The notes under the pieces were generated by a model that made no database searches, was not told the DNA's origin, and was given only the letters and a program-made list of their open reading frames with translations. Made by a program: the position numbers and the translations under genes. Shown piece by piece: positions 45,371 through 55,764 of a DNA stretch of 64,000 nt. The stretch comes from Rhodocyclales bacterium (GTDB lineage Bacteria; Pseudomonadota; Gammaproteobacteria; Burkholderiales; Rhodocyclaceae), in contig JAPLQY010000086.1 in NCBI GenBank assembly GCA_026399475.1, positions 62,001 to 126,000 on the forward strand, written 5' to 3'. Positions within the stretch are counted from its first letter, which is position 1. Every line of letters begins with the position of its first letter.

Positions 45371-47254
45371 TTATGCCCCTTTGGTGCTGAGGCCGGGTTT
45401 CCACACCTGACCGATGCTGAGACTGTCGAGCTTGCGGCGACGGCCGTAGATCAAATTGACCACGGCGCGCGACAGAACCACGGAACTGAACAGCGAGGTC
45501 AGAATGCCGAGGCAATGCACCACAGCGAAGCCGCGGACTGGACCGGAACCAAAAATCAGCAGAGCAACGCCGACGATCAGCGTGGTCACGTTGGAATCGA
45601 GAATCGTCGCCCAGGCGCGCTCGTAGCCGGCCGTAATGGCGGCCTGCGGCGTGCTGCCGTTGCGCAATTCCTCGCGTACGCGTTCGTTGATCAGCACGTT
45701 CGAGTCGATGGCCATGCCCAGCGCCAGTGCGATGGCGGCAATACCTGGCAAGGTCAGGGTGGCCTGCAGCAGCGACAGCAGGGCCACCAGCAGCAGCATG
45801 TTGGCCGACAGCGCCACAACCGAAACCAGGCCGAACAGCAGATAGTAGGCCATCATGAAGGCGGCAATGGCGGCAAAGCCCCATAGCGTCGAGTTGAAGC
45901 CCTTGGCGATGTTGTCGGCGCCAAGACTGGGGCCGATGGTGCGTTCCTCGATGATTTCCATCGGCGCCGCCAGTGACCCGGCCCTTAGCAGCAGAGCTAC
46001 ATCGTTGGCTTCCATGGTGCTCATGCGACCGGAAATCTGGACGCGTCCACCGCCGATCTCGCTGCGGATGACCGGAGCAGTGACCACCTCGCCCTTGCCC
46101 TTCTCGATCAGCAGAATCGCCATGCGCTTGCCTACGCTCTCGCGTGTAACGTCCTTGAAAATACGCGCCCCGGCTGAATCAAGGGACAAGTGCACGGCAG
46201 CCTCATGGGTCTGGTTGTCGAAGCCTGGCTGGGCATCGGTCAAGCGCTCGCCGGTCAGCACCACTTGCTTCTTGACCAGCAACCCGCGTCCACCGCGCTC
46301 GACATAATATTCAGTACCGGCAGGTGGCTGGCCGCGGGCTGCCTGTTCCATGACTCCAGCATTGGCGCTGGCTTCGTCATCGACCATGCGCACTTCCAGC
46401 GTCGCGGTGCGGCCGAGAATGTCCTTGGCCTTCGCCGTGTCCTGCACCCCTGGCAACTGCACCACGATGCGATCCGCACCCTGCTGCTGAATGACCGGCT
46501 CCGCCACCCCGAGTTCGTTGATGCGATTATGCAAGGTGGTAATGTTCTGCTTGACCGCGAATTCCTGAATCCGTTTCTGCGCCTCGGGCTTGAGCGTTGC
46601 CACCAGCTTGAGATCCGCACCATCCTGGGCATCGACCAGCAGGAGATCGGGTTGGTTGTCCGTCATGGCGCCGCGCGCTTTTTCGCGCGTTTCCGCCTCG
46701 CGGAAACGGATCGCCAGGCTCTGTCCTTCGCGGCTGATGCCGCCATGACGAATGTTCTTGTCGCGCATCAGGCTGCGCAAGTCGGCGCTGATCGAATCGA
46801 GACGCTTGGTCAGCGCGCCCTTCATGTCCACCTGCAACAGGAAATGCACGCCGCCGCGCAGATCGAGGCCAAGATACATCGGCAGGGCGTGAATACCACT
46901 CAGCCAATTGGGCGAATTCGACACCAGATTCAGCGCCACGCTATAGGTCGCATCGTCCGCCACTGGATTGAGCGCCTTCTCGATGACGTCCTTTGCCTTG
47001 ATCTGGGTATCGGTGTCGACCAGCCGCACGCGCACGCTATTCAGGTCGAGGACGATGCCCTGCGGGACGACGGAGGCAGCCTTGAGTGCCTCCCCGACCT
47101 GGGCCATCAGCTTGGCGTCAACTTTATGCGTCGACTTGACACTGGCCACCTGCACGGCCGGCGCTTCGCCGAAAAAGTTGGGCAGGGTGTAGAGCAGTCC
47201 AAGCACCACGGCGATCAACACCGTAATGTTTTTCCAGAGAGGATAGCGATTCAT
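45371..47254 (-). CDS. secD: Protein translocase subunit SecD
   Basis: 627 residues. N-terminal membrane helix (YPLWKNITVLIAVVLGLLYTLPN), large periplasmic P1 domain with GLDLRGGVHFLLQVD, and C-terminal helices including LALGMAIDSNVLINERVREELR and TTLIVGVALLIFGSGPVRGFA. It couples proton flow to preprotein release. The start region lacks a normal Shine-Dalgarno, because a heptamer repeat array occupies the space after yajC. Confidence 0.97.
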   Translation of the reverse strand: MNRYPLWKNITVLIAVVLGLLYTLPNFFGEAPAVQVASVKSTHKVDAKLMAQVGEALKAASVVPQGIVLDLNSVRVRLVDTDTQIKAKDVIEKALNPVADDATYSVALNLVSNSPNWLSGIHALPMYLGLDLRGGVHFLLQVDMKGALTKRLDSISADLRSLMRDKNIRHGGISREGQSLAIRFREAETREKARGAMTDNQPDLLLVDAQDGADLKLVATLKPEAQKRIQEFAVKQNITTLHNRINELGVAEPVIQQQGADRIVVQLPGVQDTAKAKDILGRTATLEVRMVDDEASANAGVMEQAARGQPPAGTEYYVERGGRGLLVKKQVVLTGERLTDAQPGFDNQTHEAAVHLSLDSAGARIFKDVTRESVGKRMAILLIEKGKGEVVTAPVIRSEIGGGRVQISGRMSTMEANDVALLLRAGSLAAPMEIIEERTIGPSLGADNIAKGFNSTLWGFAAIAAFMMAYYLLFGLVSVVALSANMLLLVALLSLLQATLTLPGIAAIALALGMAIDSNVLINERVREELRNGSTPQAAITAGYERAWATILDSNVTTLIVGVALLIFGSGPVRGFAVVHCLGILTSLFSSVVLSRAVVNLIYGRRRKLDSLSIGQVWKPGLSTKGA

Positions 47255-47264
47255 TTGTTAAGCC

Positions 47265-47356
47265 GTGAAAGGTGAAACGTGAAAAGTGAAAAGTGAAACG
47301 CAAGAAACAGCGGGCGCCATGCCTTCCCGTTTCACATTTCACATTTCACGTTTCAC
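47265..47356. repeat. Inverted arrays of GTGAAAn heptamers between yajC and secD
   Basis: Five heptamers of the form GTGAAAn follow each other exactly at 47265-47299. After a 29-base spacer, four complementary nTTTCAC heptamers run at 47329-47356, the last covering the yajC stop codon. The two arms can pair into a long hairpin. Period 7 is exact in both arms. Confidence 0.8.
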
Positions 47357-47694
47357 AGGTTCTTTAAAGTACCCTTGGGCAGCAACGCACCCACGGCGCT
47401 CTTCTGCACGGTAATCACCACCGCGCCATCCTTGCCTTCGGCTACTTCGAGGCTGAGGTAGTTTTCGCCCACCTTGGCAATGCGACCGGCAATACCGCCC
47501 TGAGTGATCACTTCATCGCCCTTGGCCAGCTCGCTGACCATTTTCTGTTGTTCCTTGGCCTTCTTCATCTGCGGCCGGATCATGACGAACCACAGCACGA
47601 TAAACATCAGCAGGATCGGCAACATGCCCATCAGGCCACCCATCGGATCGGCGGCGGCACCGGCCGCCTGCGCGTAAGCATTTGAAATCAGCAC
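47353..47694 (-). CDS. yajC: Preprotein translocase subunit YajC
   Basis: 113 residues. One membrane helix (GMLPILLMFIVLWFVMIRPQMKKAKEQQKMVSEL is the signature region), then a small cytoplasmic beta domain (KGDEVITQGGIAGRIAKVGENYLSLEVAEG). Accessory subunit of SecDF. Order queA-tgt-yajC-secD-secF is the common proteobacterial one. Confidence 0.96.
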   Translation of the reverse strand: MLISNAYAQAAGAAADPMGGLMGMLPILLMFIVLWFVMIRPQMKKAKEQQKMVSELAKGDEVITQGGIAGRIAKVGENYLSLEVAEGKDGAVVITVQKSAVGALLPKGTLKNL

Positions 47695-47730
47695 TGTGAG
47701 TCTCCAGGAATGTCGAACATAACCGGCGAA

Positions 47731-49895
<2,165 letters not shown>

Positions 49896-50037
49896 CAGGA
49901 TGACGGGAATGGCTTTGCGGCAGTTTGATTGTCGCGATTCAGGCAACAAGCAGCCGCCTTTACGGCGACCGCCGCGAATAGTAGCAGGGCGCTATCCCTG
50001 ATCCGCCAGCGTCAGCCGATGCAGAAGCCTGTGATGC

Positions 50038-50778
50038 TCAAAGTGTTGCATCGACGTCACCATGCCGTTTGAACGCCTCGAGATCGACCAGAATCAACTG
50101 CCCATCCCTCTCCTGGATCAGCCCTTGCGCGAGAAGATCGCGCATCACGCGACTGACCATCTCGCGCGAAGCACCTATCATCTTGGCGATATCCTGCTTG
50201 GTGAGTTTGTGCGTCACCACCTTGCGACCATCCACCGTCTCTGCTGCCTCGAGCAGCAAGCGCGCAACGCGCCCATAAACGTCGAGCAGGGCGAGGCTCT
50301 CTATGTTGCGATCGGCCAGACGCAAGCGCTTGGTCAGATTGCGCATGATGAAAAGGGAAACGTCTGGATTTTCCACCAGGCACTGCTTGAAATCCGCCTT
50401 GCCGATCACCACGACTTCGCTCGGCTCGACCGCCAACACGGTCGCCGAACGCGGATGGTCGTCGAGCACTCCCATTTCCCCAAACAGTTCCCCCGGCCCG
50501 AGCATGGAGAGGATGACCTCGCGCCCCTCCTCGTCGCTGATCTGCACCTTCAAGGCACCCGACAAGACAAAGTAGATGTTATCGGTACTGTCGCCGTCAT
50601 GCAGCACCACGGTATGCCGCGGAATCTGGCGCAGCATTGCGACTCGGGTCAGCGGCTTGAGACTCTCGTCGTCGAGCATCTCGAAGATCGGCAACGCCCG
50701 CAGGATGGTCAATGAAACTCCGGCATTCGGCGAAATCACAACATACCCTCCGCGAAGACTGAGAATGTGCCCCGGCAT
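50038..50778 (-). CDS. Crp/Fnr-family transcription regulator
   Basis: 246 residues from ATG 50778 (a GTG at 50793 is possible). A cyclic-nucleotide-binding domain with GDSTDNIYFVLSGALKV and the phosphate-binding cassette PGELFGEMGVLDDHPRSATV, then a long helix and a winged helix-turn-helix (TKQDIAKMIGASREMVSRVMRDLLAQG). No N-terminal iron-sulfur cysteines, so it is Crp-like rather than Fnr-like. The recognition helix SREMVSRV suggests a TGTGA-like site. Target genes unknown. Confidence 0.9.
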   Translation of the reverse strand: MPGHILSLRGGYVVISPNAGVSLTILRALPIFEMLDDESLKPLTRVAMLRQIPRHTVVLHDGDSTDNIYFVLSGALKVQISDEEGREVILSMLGPGELFGEMGVLDDHPRSATVLAVEPSEVVVIGKADFKQCLVENPDVSLFIMRNLTKRLRLADRNIESLALLDVYGRVARLLLEAAETVDGRKVVTHKLTKQDIAKMIGASREMVSRVMRDLLAQGLIQERDGQLILVDLEAFKRHGDVDATL

Positions 50779-50833
50779 AAAAAGGTGCACCAAGGGTCAA
50801 GTGTAATCCGGAATACCCGCTTTTCTCCTGCCA

Positions 50834-50855
50834 CAAGACTGGATTGCCAGTCTTG
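50834..50855. terminator. Strong hairpin downstream of tRNA-Leu
   Basis: CAAGACTGG-ATTG-CCAGTCTTG, perfect 9-bp arms, 23 bases past the tRNA 3' end in its direction of transcription. No long T-run follows, but it probably ends or shapes the tRNA precursor. Confidence 0.5.
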
Positions 50856-50878
50856 CTCCACGTGTTTTGCAAATGTCT

Positions 50879-50963
50879 TGGTGCCGGGGGGGGAAGTCGA
50901 ATCCCCATGCCTTGCGGCGGCGGTGTTTGAGACCGCTACGTCTACCGATTCCGTCACCCCGGC
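50879..50963 (-). tRNA. tRNA-Leu (CAA anticodon)
   Basis: 85 bases on the minus strand including an encoded CCA. Acceptor arms GCCGGGG / CCCCGGC, anticodon stem GCGGU / ACCGC with loop CUCAAAC giving anticodon CAA, a long class II variable arm (GCCGCAAGGC region) and a T-arm GGGGA-UUCGACU-UCCCC. Structure and long variable arm are diagnostic of tRNA-Leu reading UUG. It stands alone between a Crp-type regulator and kup. Confidence 0.95.
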
Positions 50964-51006
50964 CTGGGATGTCGCAGCACTGGACAACGTTCTGCGCGAG
51001 GCGCGC

Positions 51007-51035
51007 ATTATCCGACAAACTTGACCGTCCCACAA
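51007..51035 (-). promoter_or_regulatory. Candidate promoter of tRNA-Leu
   Basis: On the minus strand, TTGTGG (51035-51030), a 17-base spacer and GATAAT (51012-51007) lie 44 bases upstream of the tRNA 5' end. Placement and spacing fit a sigma-70 promoter. A GC-rich stretch (GCGCGCC) after the -10 resembles the discriminator of stable-RNA promoters. Confidence 0.5.
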
Positions 51036-51172
51036 TCTCCAGCGCGCATGCTGTTGCGATCTCAATCCGGGTAAGGACTTTCACCTGGCCGGAAATCCGC
51101 GCCTGCAGCGGGCATCTTCCTTATGGCTAAAGTCTGAGTTCTCGAAGCACAACGCGCGACTCGCAATACGCC

Positions 51173-51178
51173 TATAAT
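51173..51178 (+). promoter_or_regulatory. TATAAT -10 box directly before kup
   Basis: A consensus TATAAT ends six bases before ATG 51185, so transcription would start at about the initiation codon. No good -35 hexamer was found 17 bases upstream. Suggests a leaderless mRNA. Confidence 0.45.
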
Positions 51179-51184
51179 CTTTTA

Positions 51185-53080
51185 ATGGTGCAGAGCAACA
51201 ATACCGGCCACACGTCAAATCCACGCCTCGCCGCTATTGCCGTGGCAGCCATGGGCGTAGTTTACGGCGATATCGGCACCAGCCCGCTTTACACCATGAA
51301 GGAAGTCTTTAACGGCCCGCATGCCGTGGCCGTATCGCCGGACAATCTGCTGGGCATTCTTTCGCTGATTTTCTGGGCGCTGACCATCACGGTTTCGCTC
51401 AAATATGTGATGTTCATCACCCGCGCCGACAACCGTGGCGAGGGCGGAATAATGGCGCTGACTTCACTGGCATTGCGCACCCGCGGCGCGGGACCGGGAA
51501 TGTTGTGGCTGATGTCGATCCTGGGGATATTCGGCGCGGGTCTGTTCTACGGTGACGCAGTGATCACACCCGCCATGTCGGTACTTTCTGCCGTCGAAGG
51601 CCTGGAAGTCGCCACACCGATGTTCAAACCCTATGTCGTACCCATCACCGTGTTTGTCCTCTGCGGCCTGTTCTTTTTTCAGCCGAGAGGAACAGCCAGC
51701 ATCGGCGCCTTGTTCGGCCCCGTAATGCTGTTCTGGTTCGGCACGCTTGGCGTGCTTGGAGCCTGGCACGTCCTGAAGCACCCCGCCGTAATCGCCGCAA
51801 TCAACCCGTGGTACGCGGTGCATTTCTTCCTGGAGAACCGCTCGCACGGCTATCTCGCCCTGGGCGCGGTGGTGCTGGCGATCACCGGAGGCGAAGCGCT
51901 GTACGCCGACATGGGTCACTTCGGCCGACGGCCGATCAAGTGGGCCTGGCTCGGATATGTCTTTCCCTGCCTGTACCTGAACTACCTGGGACAAGGCGCG
52001 CTGATCCTTGACAATCCGGCCGCGGTAAAAAACCCGTTCTTCATGTTGGTTCCGGATGAATTGCTGTATCCGATGGTCGGATTGGCTACCGCTGCCACGG
52101 TCATCGCCTCGCAGGCAGTTATTTCCGGCGCGTTCTCGCTCACCAGCCAGGCCATGCAGCTTGGCTACTGTCCCCGAATCCAGGTCAGGTTCACCTCGGA
52201 GCGCGAAAAGGGGCAGATCTACATCCCCAACATCAACTGGCTGCTGCTGCTGGCCGTCGTCATACTGGTGCTCGGCTTCAAGTCATCGTCGAACCTGGCC
52301 TCCGCCTATGGTATCGCCGTCACCCTGACCATGATGATCGACACCTTGCTCGCCTTTGTCGTGGTGCGTGCCCTGTGGAACTGGAACTGGTTGCAGGCCG
52401 GGCTCTTCCTGGCACTTTTCATTGTGGTCGACTTTGCGTTCTTCTCTGCCAACCTGGTCAAGGTGCTTGACGGGGGCTGGTTCCCGCTGGCGCTCGGCTT
52501 AGGCATATTCACCTTGTTTGCAACCTGGAAGCGCGGCCGTACCCTGCTCTACGAGAGGCTTCAGCTGGATTCGATTCCGCTTGATGCCTTTATCTCCAGC
52601 CTGCAGTATGGCGGACCGCATCGCGTGGCCGGCACCGGCATCTTCATGACCACGCGCCCCGATGGCGTGCCGCGGGCAATGCTGCACAACATGCTGCACA
52701 ACAAGGTGCTGCACGAGCGGGTCATCCTGCTCAACGTCAACATGCAGGACATTCCCCATGTCGAGGAGACCGATCGCATCCTTGTCGATCCGCTTAGCGA
52801 GGGCTTCTACCGCGTCATCCTGAATTACGGCTTCAAGGACGACCCGAACATCCCGCTGGCGCTGGAACTGTGCGGCGAGCACGGCATGGCGCCGATTGAG
52901 ATGATGGAAACCTCGTTCTTCCTCGGCCGCGAAACCATCGTCCCCAACCGCGTGCCGGCCATGACCCTGTGGCGCCAGATCCTGTTCACATGGATGTTCC
53001 GCAACGCGGATACCGCAACCGACTTCTTCAAGCTCCCGACCAACCGCGTCGTTGAACTCGGCACCCAGGTCGAGCTTTGA
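51185..53080 (+). CDS. kup: Low-affinity potassium uptake protein Kup
   Basis: 631 residues. Twelve predicted membrane helices after VYGDIGTSPLYTMKEVF, the Kup signature, with GEGGIMALTSLA and FYGDAVITPAMSVLSAVEGLEV in the first half and a soluble C-terminal domain from about 450. It imports K+ with H+. Start at ATG 51185 lacks any Shine-Dalgarno; the next in-frame Met (AAMGVVYGD) is inside the conserved region. It stands alone and is not part of the sox operon beyond it. Confidence 0.95.
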   Translation: MVQSNNTGHTSNPRLAAIAVAAMGVVYGDIGTSPLYTMKEVFNGPHAVAVSPDNLLGILSLIFWALTITVSLKYVMFITRADNRGEGGIMALTSLALRTRGAGPGMLWLMSILGIFGAGLFYGDAVITPAMSVLSAVEGLEVATPMFKPYVVPITVFVLCGLFFFQPRGTASIGALFGPVMLFWFGTLGVLGAWHVLKHPAVIAAINPWYAVHFFLENRSHGYLALGAVVLAITGGEALYADMGHFGRRPIKWAWLGYVFPCLYLNYLGQGALILDNPAAVKNPFFMLVPDELLYPMVGLATAATVIASQAVISGAFSLTSQAMQLGYCPRIQVRFTSEREKGQIYIPNINWLLLLAVVILVLGFKSSSNLASAYGIAVTLTMMIDTLLAFVVVRALWNWNWLQAGLFLALFIVVDFAFFSANLVKVLDGGWFPLALGLGIFTLFATWKRGRTLLYERLQLDSIPLDAFISSLQYGGPHRVAGTGIFMTTRPDGVPRAMLHNMLHNKVLHERVILLNVNMQDIPHVEETDRILVDPLSEGFYRVILNYGFKDDPNIPLALELCGEHGMAPIEMMETSFFLGRETIVPNRVPAMTLWRQILFTWMFRNADTATDFFKLPTNRVVELGTQVEL

Positions 53081-53230
53081 TCCGAATCATGTCCTTGAAT
53101 CAGGTTGGTTGATTTCCTCATTATCTCTGGTGATTTGCCAAACGGGATAAAGCGGGAAACAATACGCCATGATAGTTTCAAAGATATAGACTTGAATATT
53201 TATAAATCGACCAGAGGAGGAAGCAATCCC

Positions 53231-53701
53231 ATGAATACAACCCGCAGAACGGTACTGAAAAGCGCTACTGCCAGCGGCGTGCTGGCCGGCCTGATTGCCG
53301 CCGGCGCCTTGCGCCCGACGCAGGTACTGGCCGCCGAATGGAACAAGGCCGCCTTCGAGGCTCACGATACTGTCGGAGCCCTCAAGGGTCTCGGGGTCGC
53401 AGCACCCTCCGACAGCAAGGATCTGATCCTCAAGGTTCCGGATATCGCCGAAAACGGCGCAGTGGTGCCGGTAGACGTCGTGAGCAATATTCCAAATACC
53501 AGTTCGATTGCGATTCTGGTCGACAAGAATCCATCCCCCCTTTCTGCCCAGTTTGATTTTGCCAACGGCGCGGTGCCAGACGTTTCGGCACGCCTCAAGC
53601 TGAGCCAGACATCCATGGTAAAGGCGGTAGCCAAGGCCGACGGCAAGTTCTATACCGCGCAAAAGGAAGTCAAGGTCACCGTCGGCGGCTGCGGCGGCTG
53701 A
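53231..53701 (+). CDS. soxY: Thiosulfate-carrier subunit SoxY
   Basis: 156 residues from ATG 53231 with AGAGGAGG about 10 bases upstream. A Tat-type signal (TRRTVLKSATASGVLAG) is followed by an immunoglobulin-like domain, and the C-terminal swinging arm ends GGCGG, whose Cys154 carries the sulfur substrate. Periplasmic with SoxZ. In most operons soxZ follows within a few tens of bases; here 131 bases containing a repeat separate them. No soxCD genes are in the window. Confidence 0.96.
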   Translation: MNTTRRTVLKSATASGVLAGLIAAGALRPTQVLAAEWNKAAFEAHDTVGALKGLGVAAPSDSKDLILKVPDIAENGAVVPVDVVSNIPNTSSIAILVDKNPSPLSAQFDFANGAVPDVSARLKLSQTSMVKAVAKADGKFYTAQKEVKVTVGGCGG

Positions 53702-53724
53702 TCCTACCAAACACGGAAACACAA

Positions 53725-53821
53725 CCCAGTGCAGGCTAAGGCCAGCTTTATGTCTCCGCAGAAGGCGGGGACGCTTACCTCTTGCGGACAGCGGCGTTAA
53801 GCGCAGCTTCCGCAACTAGAA
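53725..53821 (+). repeat. REP-like hairpin element, copy 5 (expanded), between soxY and soxZ
   Basis: CAGTGCAGGCTAAGGCC head and GGCGTTAAGCGCAGC...GCAACTAGAAAGG tail match copy 1, but the loop is enlarged by about 30 bases that contain their own GTCTCCGC / GCGGGGAC-like inverted repeat. It occupies most of the soxY-soxZ spacer and ends 11 bases before the soxZ start. Confidence 0.68.
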
Positions 53822-53832
53822 AGGAACACACC

Positions 53833-54144
53833 ATGGCAGATCCGATGAAGATTCGCGCAAGCATGAAGGGCGATGTCGCAGAAGTTCGCATCCTGATGGC
53901 CCACGCGATGGAAACCGGCCAGCGCAAGGATGCCGCAGGCAACACAGTCCCCGCCCATTTCATCCAGTCCATGACTGTCGAGGTCGGCGGCAAGAAAGTA
54001 ATCGATGGTCACATCGGCACTTCCGTGTCACGCAACCCGGTCTTTGGCTTCAAGGTCAAAGGCGCCAAGGTTGGTGACAAGGTCGTCGTCAACTGGGTAG
54101 ACAACAAGGGTGAAAAGAGGACTGACGAAGTCGCCGTTGCCTGA
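53833..54144 (+). CDS. soxZ: Thiosulfate-carrier subunit SoxZ
   Basis: 103 residues from ATG 53833. KIRASMKGDVAEVRILMAHAMETGQRKDAAGNTVPAHFIQ and NPVFGFKVKGAKVGDKVVVNWVDNKGEKRTDE are the SoxZ domain. It has no signal and is exported with SoxY. The upstream frame (17 codons) is read through the repeat and is not real. soxA begins 65 bases after. Confidence 0.96.
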   Translation: MADPMKIRASMKGDVAEVRILMAHAMETGQRKDAAGNTVPAHFIQSMTVEVGGKKVIDGHIGTSVSRNPVFGFKVKGAKVGDKVVVNWVDNKGEKRTDEVAVA

Positions 54145-54209
54145 CCCTATCCGTTACCCCGCAGAAGCCGGCGGTCAAGACCGGCAGCAAGGACCCTGGA
54201 GGAGAGATC

Positions 54210-55064
54210 ATGATATATCGCATCGCAGTTGTCGCAATGCTGGCCCTGGCCATTCAGCCGGCAAGCGCCCAGGACAAGAAGGCGGCCAAGCCCTCTGCTG
54301 CAGCGCCGGTCGAACAGAAAGATGCGGCCACGCTCGAGTTTGAAAAGTTCCGCACCCAAATGGAACAGGAGGGCAACCCGGCTGAACTGTTCGAAGTGAA
54401 GGGCGAGGAATTCTGGAAGACCAAGCGCGGCCCGAAGAAGGTATCGCTCGCCGAGAGTTGTGATCTCGGCCTCGGTGTCGGCGTCGTCAAGGGTGCCTAT
54501 GTGCAGATGCCACGCTACTTTTCCGATGCCGGCAAGGTCATGGACGCGGAGCGACGCATCGTCTGGTGCATGGTCGAGAAGCAGGGTTTCAAGTTCGACG
54601 ATCTGGCCAGGAACCCCTTCGCCAGCGGAGAGTACACACCGGAGCAGACTTCGCTGGTCACCTACGTCGCCGGACAGTCGAAAGACATGAAAATCGCCGT
54701 CCCGCTCAAGGACCCGCACGTCAGGGATGTCTATGAGATCGGCAAGGAGGTCGTGGCTTACCGCGCCGGTCCGTATGACTTCTCCTGCAATACCTGCCAC
54801 GGCACCGACGGCAAGCGTATCCGCATGCAGAATCTGCCCAACCTCAGCACTCCTCAGGGAGCCCTAACTGCCGTACTGGGTTGGCCCGGCTACCGCATGA
54901 CCGGTGGCGTGATGCTAACCCACCAGTGGCGCATGGGCGACTGTTTCCGCCAGCAGCGTTTCCCGCAACCGAAATACGCATCCGACACCGTCACCGCCCT
55001 GCTGACCTACATGACGGCCAATGCCAACGGCCAGATGTACAAAGGTCTGGGCATCAAGCGCTAA
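54210..55064 (+). CDS. soxA: Cytochrome c subunit SoxA (mono-heme type)
   Basis: 284 residues with a signal peptide ending near ASAQ. One heme site C193-x-x-C196-H197; the N-terminal domain keeps cysteines at about 84 and 120 instead of a second C-x-x-C-H, so this is the mono-heme subclass with a disulfide. The active-site cysteine is C245 in MGDCFRQQRFPQ. With SoxX it attaches thiosulfate to SoxY. A GGAGGAGA site lies 7 bases before the start. Confidence 0.95.
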   Translation: MIYRIAVVAMLALAIQPASAQDKKAAKPSAAAPVEQKDAATLEFEKFRTQMEQEGNPAELFEVKGEEFWKTKRGPKKVSLAESCDLGLGVGVVKGAYVQMPRYFSDAGKVMDAERRIVWCMVEKQGFKFDDLARNPFASGEYTPEQTSLVTYVAGQSKDMKIAVPLKDPHVRDVYEIGKEVVAYRAGPYDFSCNTCHGTDGKRIRMQNLPNLSTPQGALTAVLGWPGYRMTGGVMLTHQWRMGDCFRQQRFPQPKYASDTVTALLTYMTANANGQMYKGLGIKR

Positions 55065-55077
55065 CAAGGGAGACAAC

Positions 55078-55701
55078 ATGAACACTACCGCACGCTTCTC
55101 GATTCTCGCGGCCGCCATGGTCACCCTGGTCGCCGCCATGCCCGTTGCCCACGCCGACGGCGACCACCGCGCCAGGGCCTTGTCCATGATGAAGCTGGAT
55201 TTCGTCACGAAGGGACAGGCCACGGCCGATCGCATTTCCGCAGACGGCCTGCAGGCCATCTGCAATCGCACCGGCAACAAGCCACCGGAAACCATTTCCA
55301 AGCAGTTGGAAGCCGACCAAATGAACGCGGTCAAGTATCCGGCAGACGGCAAGCTGCTGGGCGATTGGAAGTCGGGTGAGAAGATCGCCCAGTCCGGCGT
55401 CGGCTTCACCTGGTCTGACGCGCCCGGCCTGCCGGTTGGTGGCAACTGCTACAACTGCCACCAGATCACGCCCAAGGAAACCTCCTTCGGCACCGTTGGC
55501 CCCAGCCTGTTCCAGTTCGGCAAGCTGCGCGGCAACACGGAGGACATCCAGAAGTATGTCTTCAGCAAAATCTACAACGCCAAGTCCTATAACCTCTGCT
55601 CGGAGATGCCGCGCTTCGGCCATATCGGCGCGCTGAAGGAACAGCAAATCAGGGACCTGGTGGCGCTATTGCTGGACCCAGAGTCGCCGGTCAATAAGTA
55701 A
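55078..55701 (+). CDS. soxX: Cytochrome c subunit SoxX
   Basis: 207 residues from ATG 55078, 13 bases after the soxA stop. Signal peptide to about VAHA, then a region of about 90 residues before the heme (longer than minimal SoxX), heme site C124-Y-N-C127-H128 and an axial-Met candidate in SEMPRFG (about 177). It forms the SoxXA complex that starts thiosulfate oxidation. A strong terminator follows. Confidence 0.94.
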   Translation: MNTTARFSILAAAMVTLVAAMPVAHADGDHRARALSMMKLDFVTKGQATADRISADGLQAICNRTGNKPPETISKQLEADQMNAVKYPADGKLLGDWKSGEKIAQSGVGFTWSDAPGLPVGGNCYNCHQITPKETSFGTVGPSLFQFGKLRGNTEDIQKYVFSKIYNAKSYNLCSEMPRFGHIGALKEQQIRDLVALLLDPESPVNK

Positions 55702-55714
55702 GCTGTCCTTCGAC

Positions 55715-55745
55715 AAAAAGGCCTGGCCACCGCCAGGCCTTTTTT
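55715..55745 (+). terminator. Intrinsic terminator between soxX and soxB
   Basis: AAAAAGGCCTGGC / GCCAGGCCTTTTT, perfect 13-bp arms with a 4-base loop ending in T-rich sequence, 13 bases after soxX and 19 bases before soxB. It should limit transcription of soxB relative to soxYZAX. Confidence 0.85.
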
Positions 55746-55764
55746 AATCCCCAGGGAGACTCCC

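Noticed and set aside
47265-47356. Possible CRISPR array
   Set aside because: Units are seven bases, contiguous without spacers, and inverted between arms; this is a simple-repeat hairpin, not CRISPR.
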